A stretch of 64,000 nt of DNA from Candidula unifasciata (Eukaryota > Mollusca > Gastropoda > Stylommatophora > Geomitridae). Under the pieces are notes generated by a model that ran no database searches, was not told the DNA's origin, and was given only the letters and a program-made list of their open reading frames with translations. Position 1 is the stretch's first letter; the number at the start of each line of letters is the position of its first letter. Where the stretch lies: NCBI GenBank assembly GCA_905116865.2, contig CAJHNH020002702.1, positions 99,501-163,500 of the forward strand, in the 5' to 3' direction. The position numbers and the translations under genes are program-made. Below, in pieces: positions 63,825 through 64,000 of the stretch.

Positions 63825-64000
63825 CACATGTAATTTCTGGGGCGCCATTGTGGTGAAAACAAGAATAGACCCACTGCCTCCCGACAAAAGCATGTTGTAA
63901 GAGTCAGCTAACTGGGGCTTCCTTCAAAGTCGGAGTGCATCCGCATGAGAGGCAAGGAACCAGCAGTCTGCATACAGTAAGTCAGATCTGTGAAACAGAT
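63825..64000 (+). mobile_element. SINE-A copy, cut by window end
   Basis: Has tggtgaaaacaagaatagac, gtgcatccgcatgagaggca and gtcagatctgtgaaacag. It lies 133 bp after the ACP5-like exon and continues out of the window. Confidence 0.85.

Noticed and set aside
60700..64000. Possibility that the ACP5-like gene is a retrocopy.
   Set aside because: It has introns with proper donors, acceptors and consistent phases.

Overview
This is a repeat-dense metazoan nuclear window carrying pieces of five spliced, conserved animal genes. The gene content, the dense populations of tRNA-derived SINEs and RTE/CR1/I-type LINE relics, the TTAGGG-type telomere-like tracts and the many C/G homopolymer runs suggest a lophotrochozoan, most likely a gastropod mollusc. 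The organism assignment is an inference and no single marker proves it.

Genes, left to right. (1) The 3' end of GNL2/NOG2, a nucleolar GTPase of 60S ribosome assembly, on the + strand: four exons at 168-263, 2261-3122, 3734-3852 and 6740-6835, with a poly(A) signal at 6914. (2) The last two exons of CENPW, a histone-fold kinetochore protein, on the + strand at 16767-16880 and 18036-18062. (3) The 3' half of a reticulocalbin-2-like EF-hand protein of the endoplasmic reticulum on the - strand: exons 25413-25242, 24472-24280 and 22119-21839, ending in KDEL. (4) A C8orf74-like gene on the - strand, six exons from the start codon at 56315 down to 42446, with its 3' end not found. (5) The first three exons of ACP5 (tartrate-resistant purple acid phosphatase) on the + strand at 60685-60733, 61588-61793 and 63568-63692, continuing beyond the window. 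All splice phases I could check agree, so these look like functional genes. Nothing suggests that they act in a common pathway.

Most of the rest is mobile or tandem DNA. There are at least six tRNA-like or SINE-like families (called SINE-A to SINE-G here), many 3' ends of non-LTR retrotransposons, one uninterrupted reverse-transcriptase reading frame (34438-35598), an RNase H-bearing LINE relic (37300-38840), a truncated Tigger transposase, two SPIN-like hAT MITEs and five TTAA-flanked MITEs. Seven minisatellites have units of 25 to about 155 bp.

The most unusual items are two related non-autonomous DNA transposons (29853-30900 and 54782-55657). They have about 80-bp terminal inverted repeats and perfect 8-bp target duplications. 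Inside, a TTAGGG-rich tract faces a CCCTAA-rich tract across a conserved core. A foldback element at 29164-29598 has similar terminal bases, and a third, unrelated MITE at 8400-8702 also carries telomere-like repeats. Nested insertions with clear target duplications allow a relative chronology at several places. Repeat and element borders are estimated by eye and may be off by some tens of bases unless a duplication fixes them.
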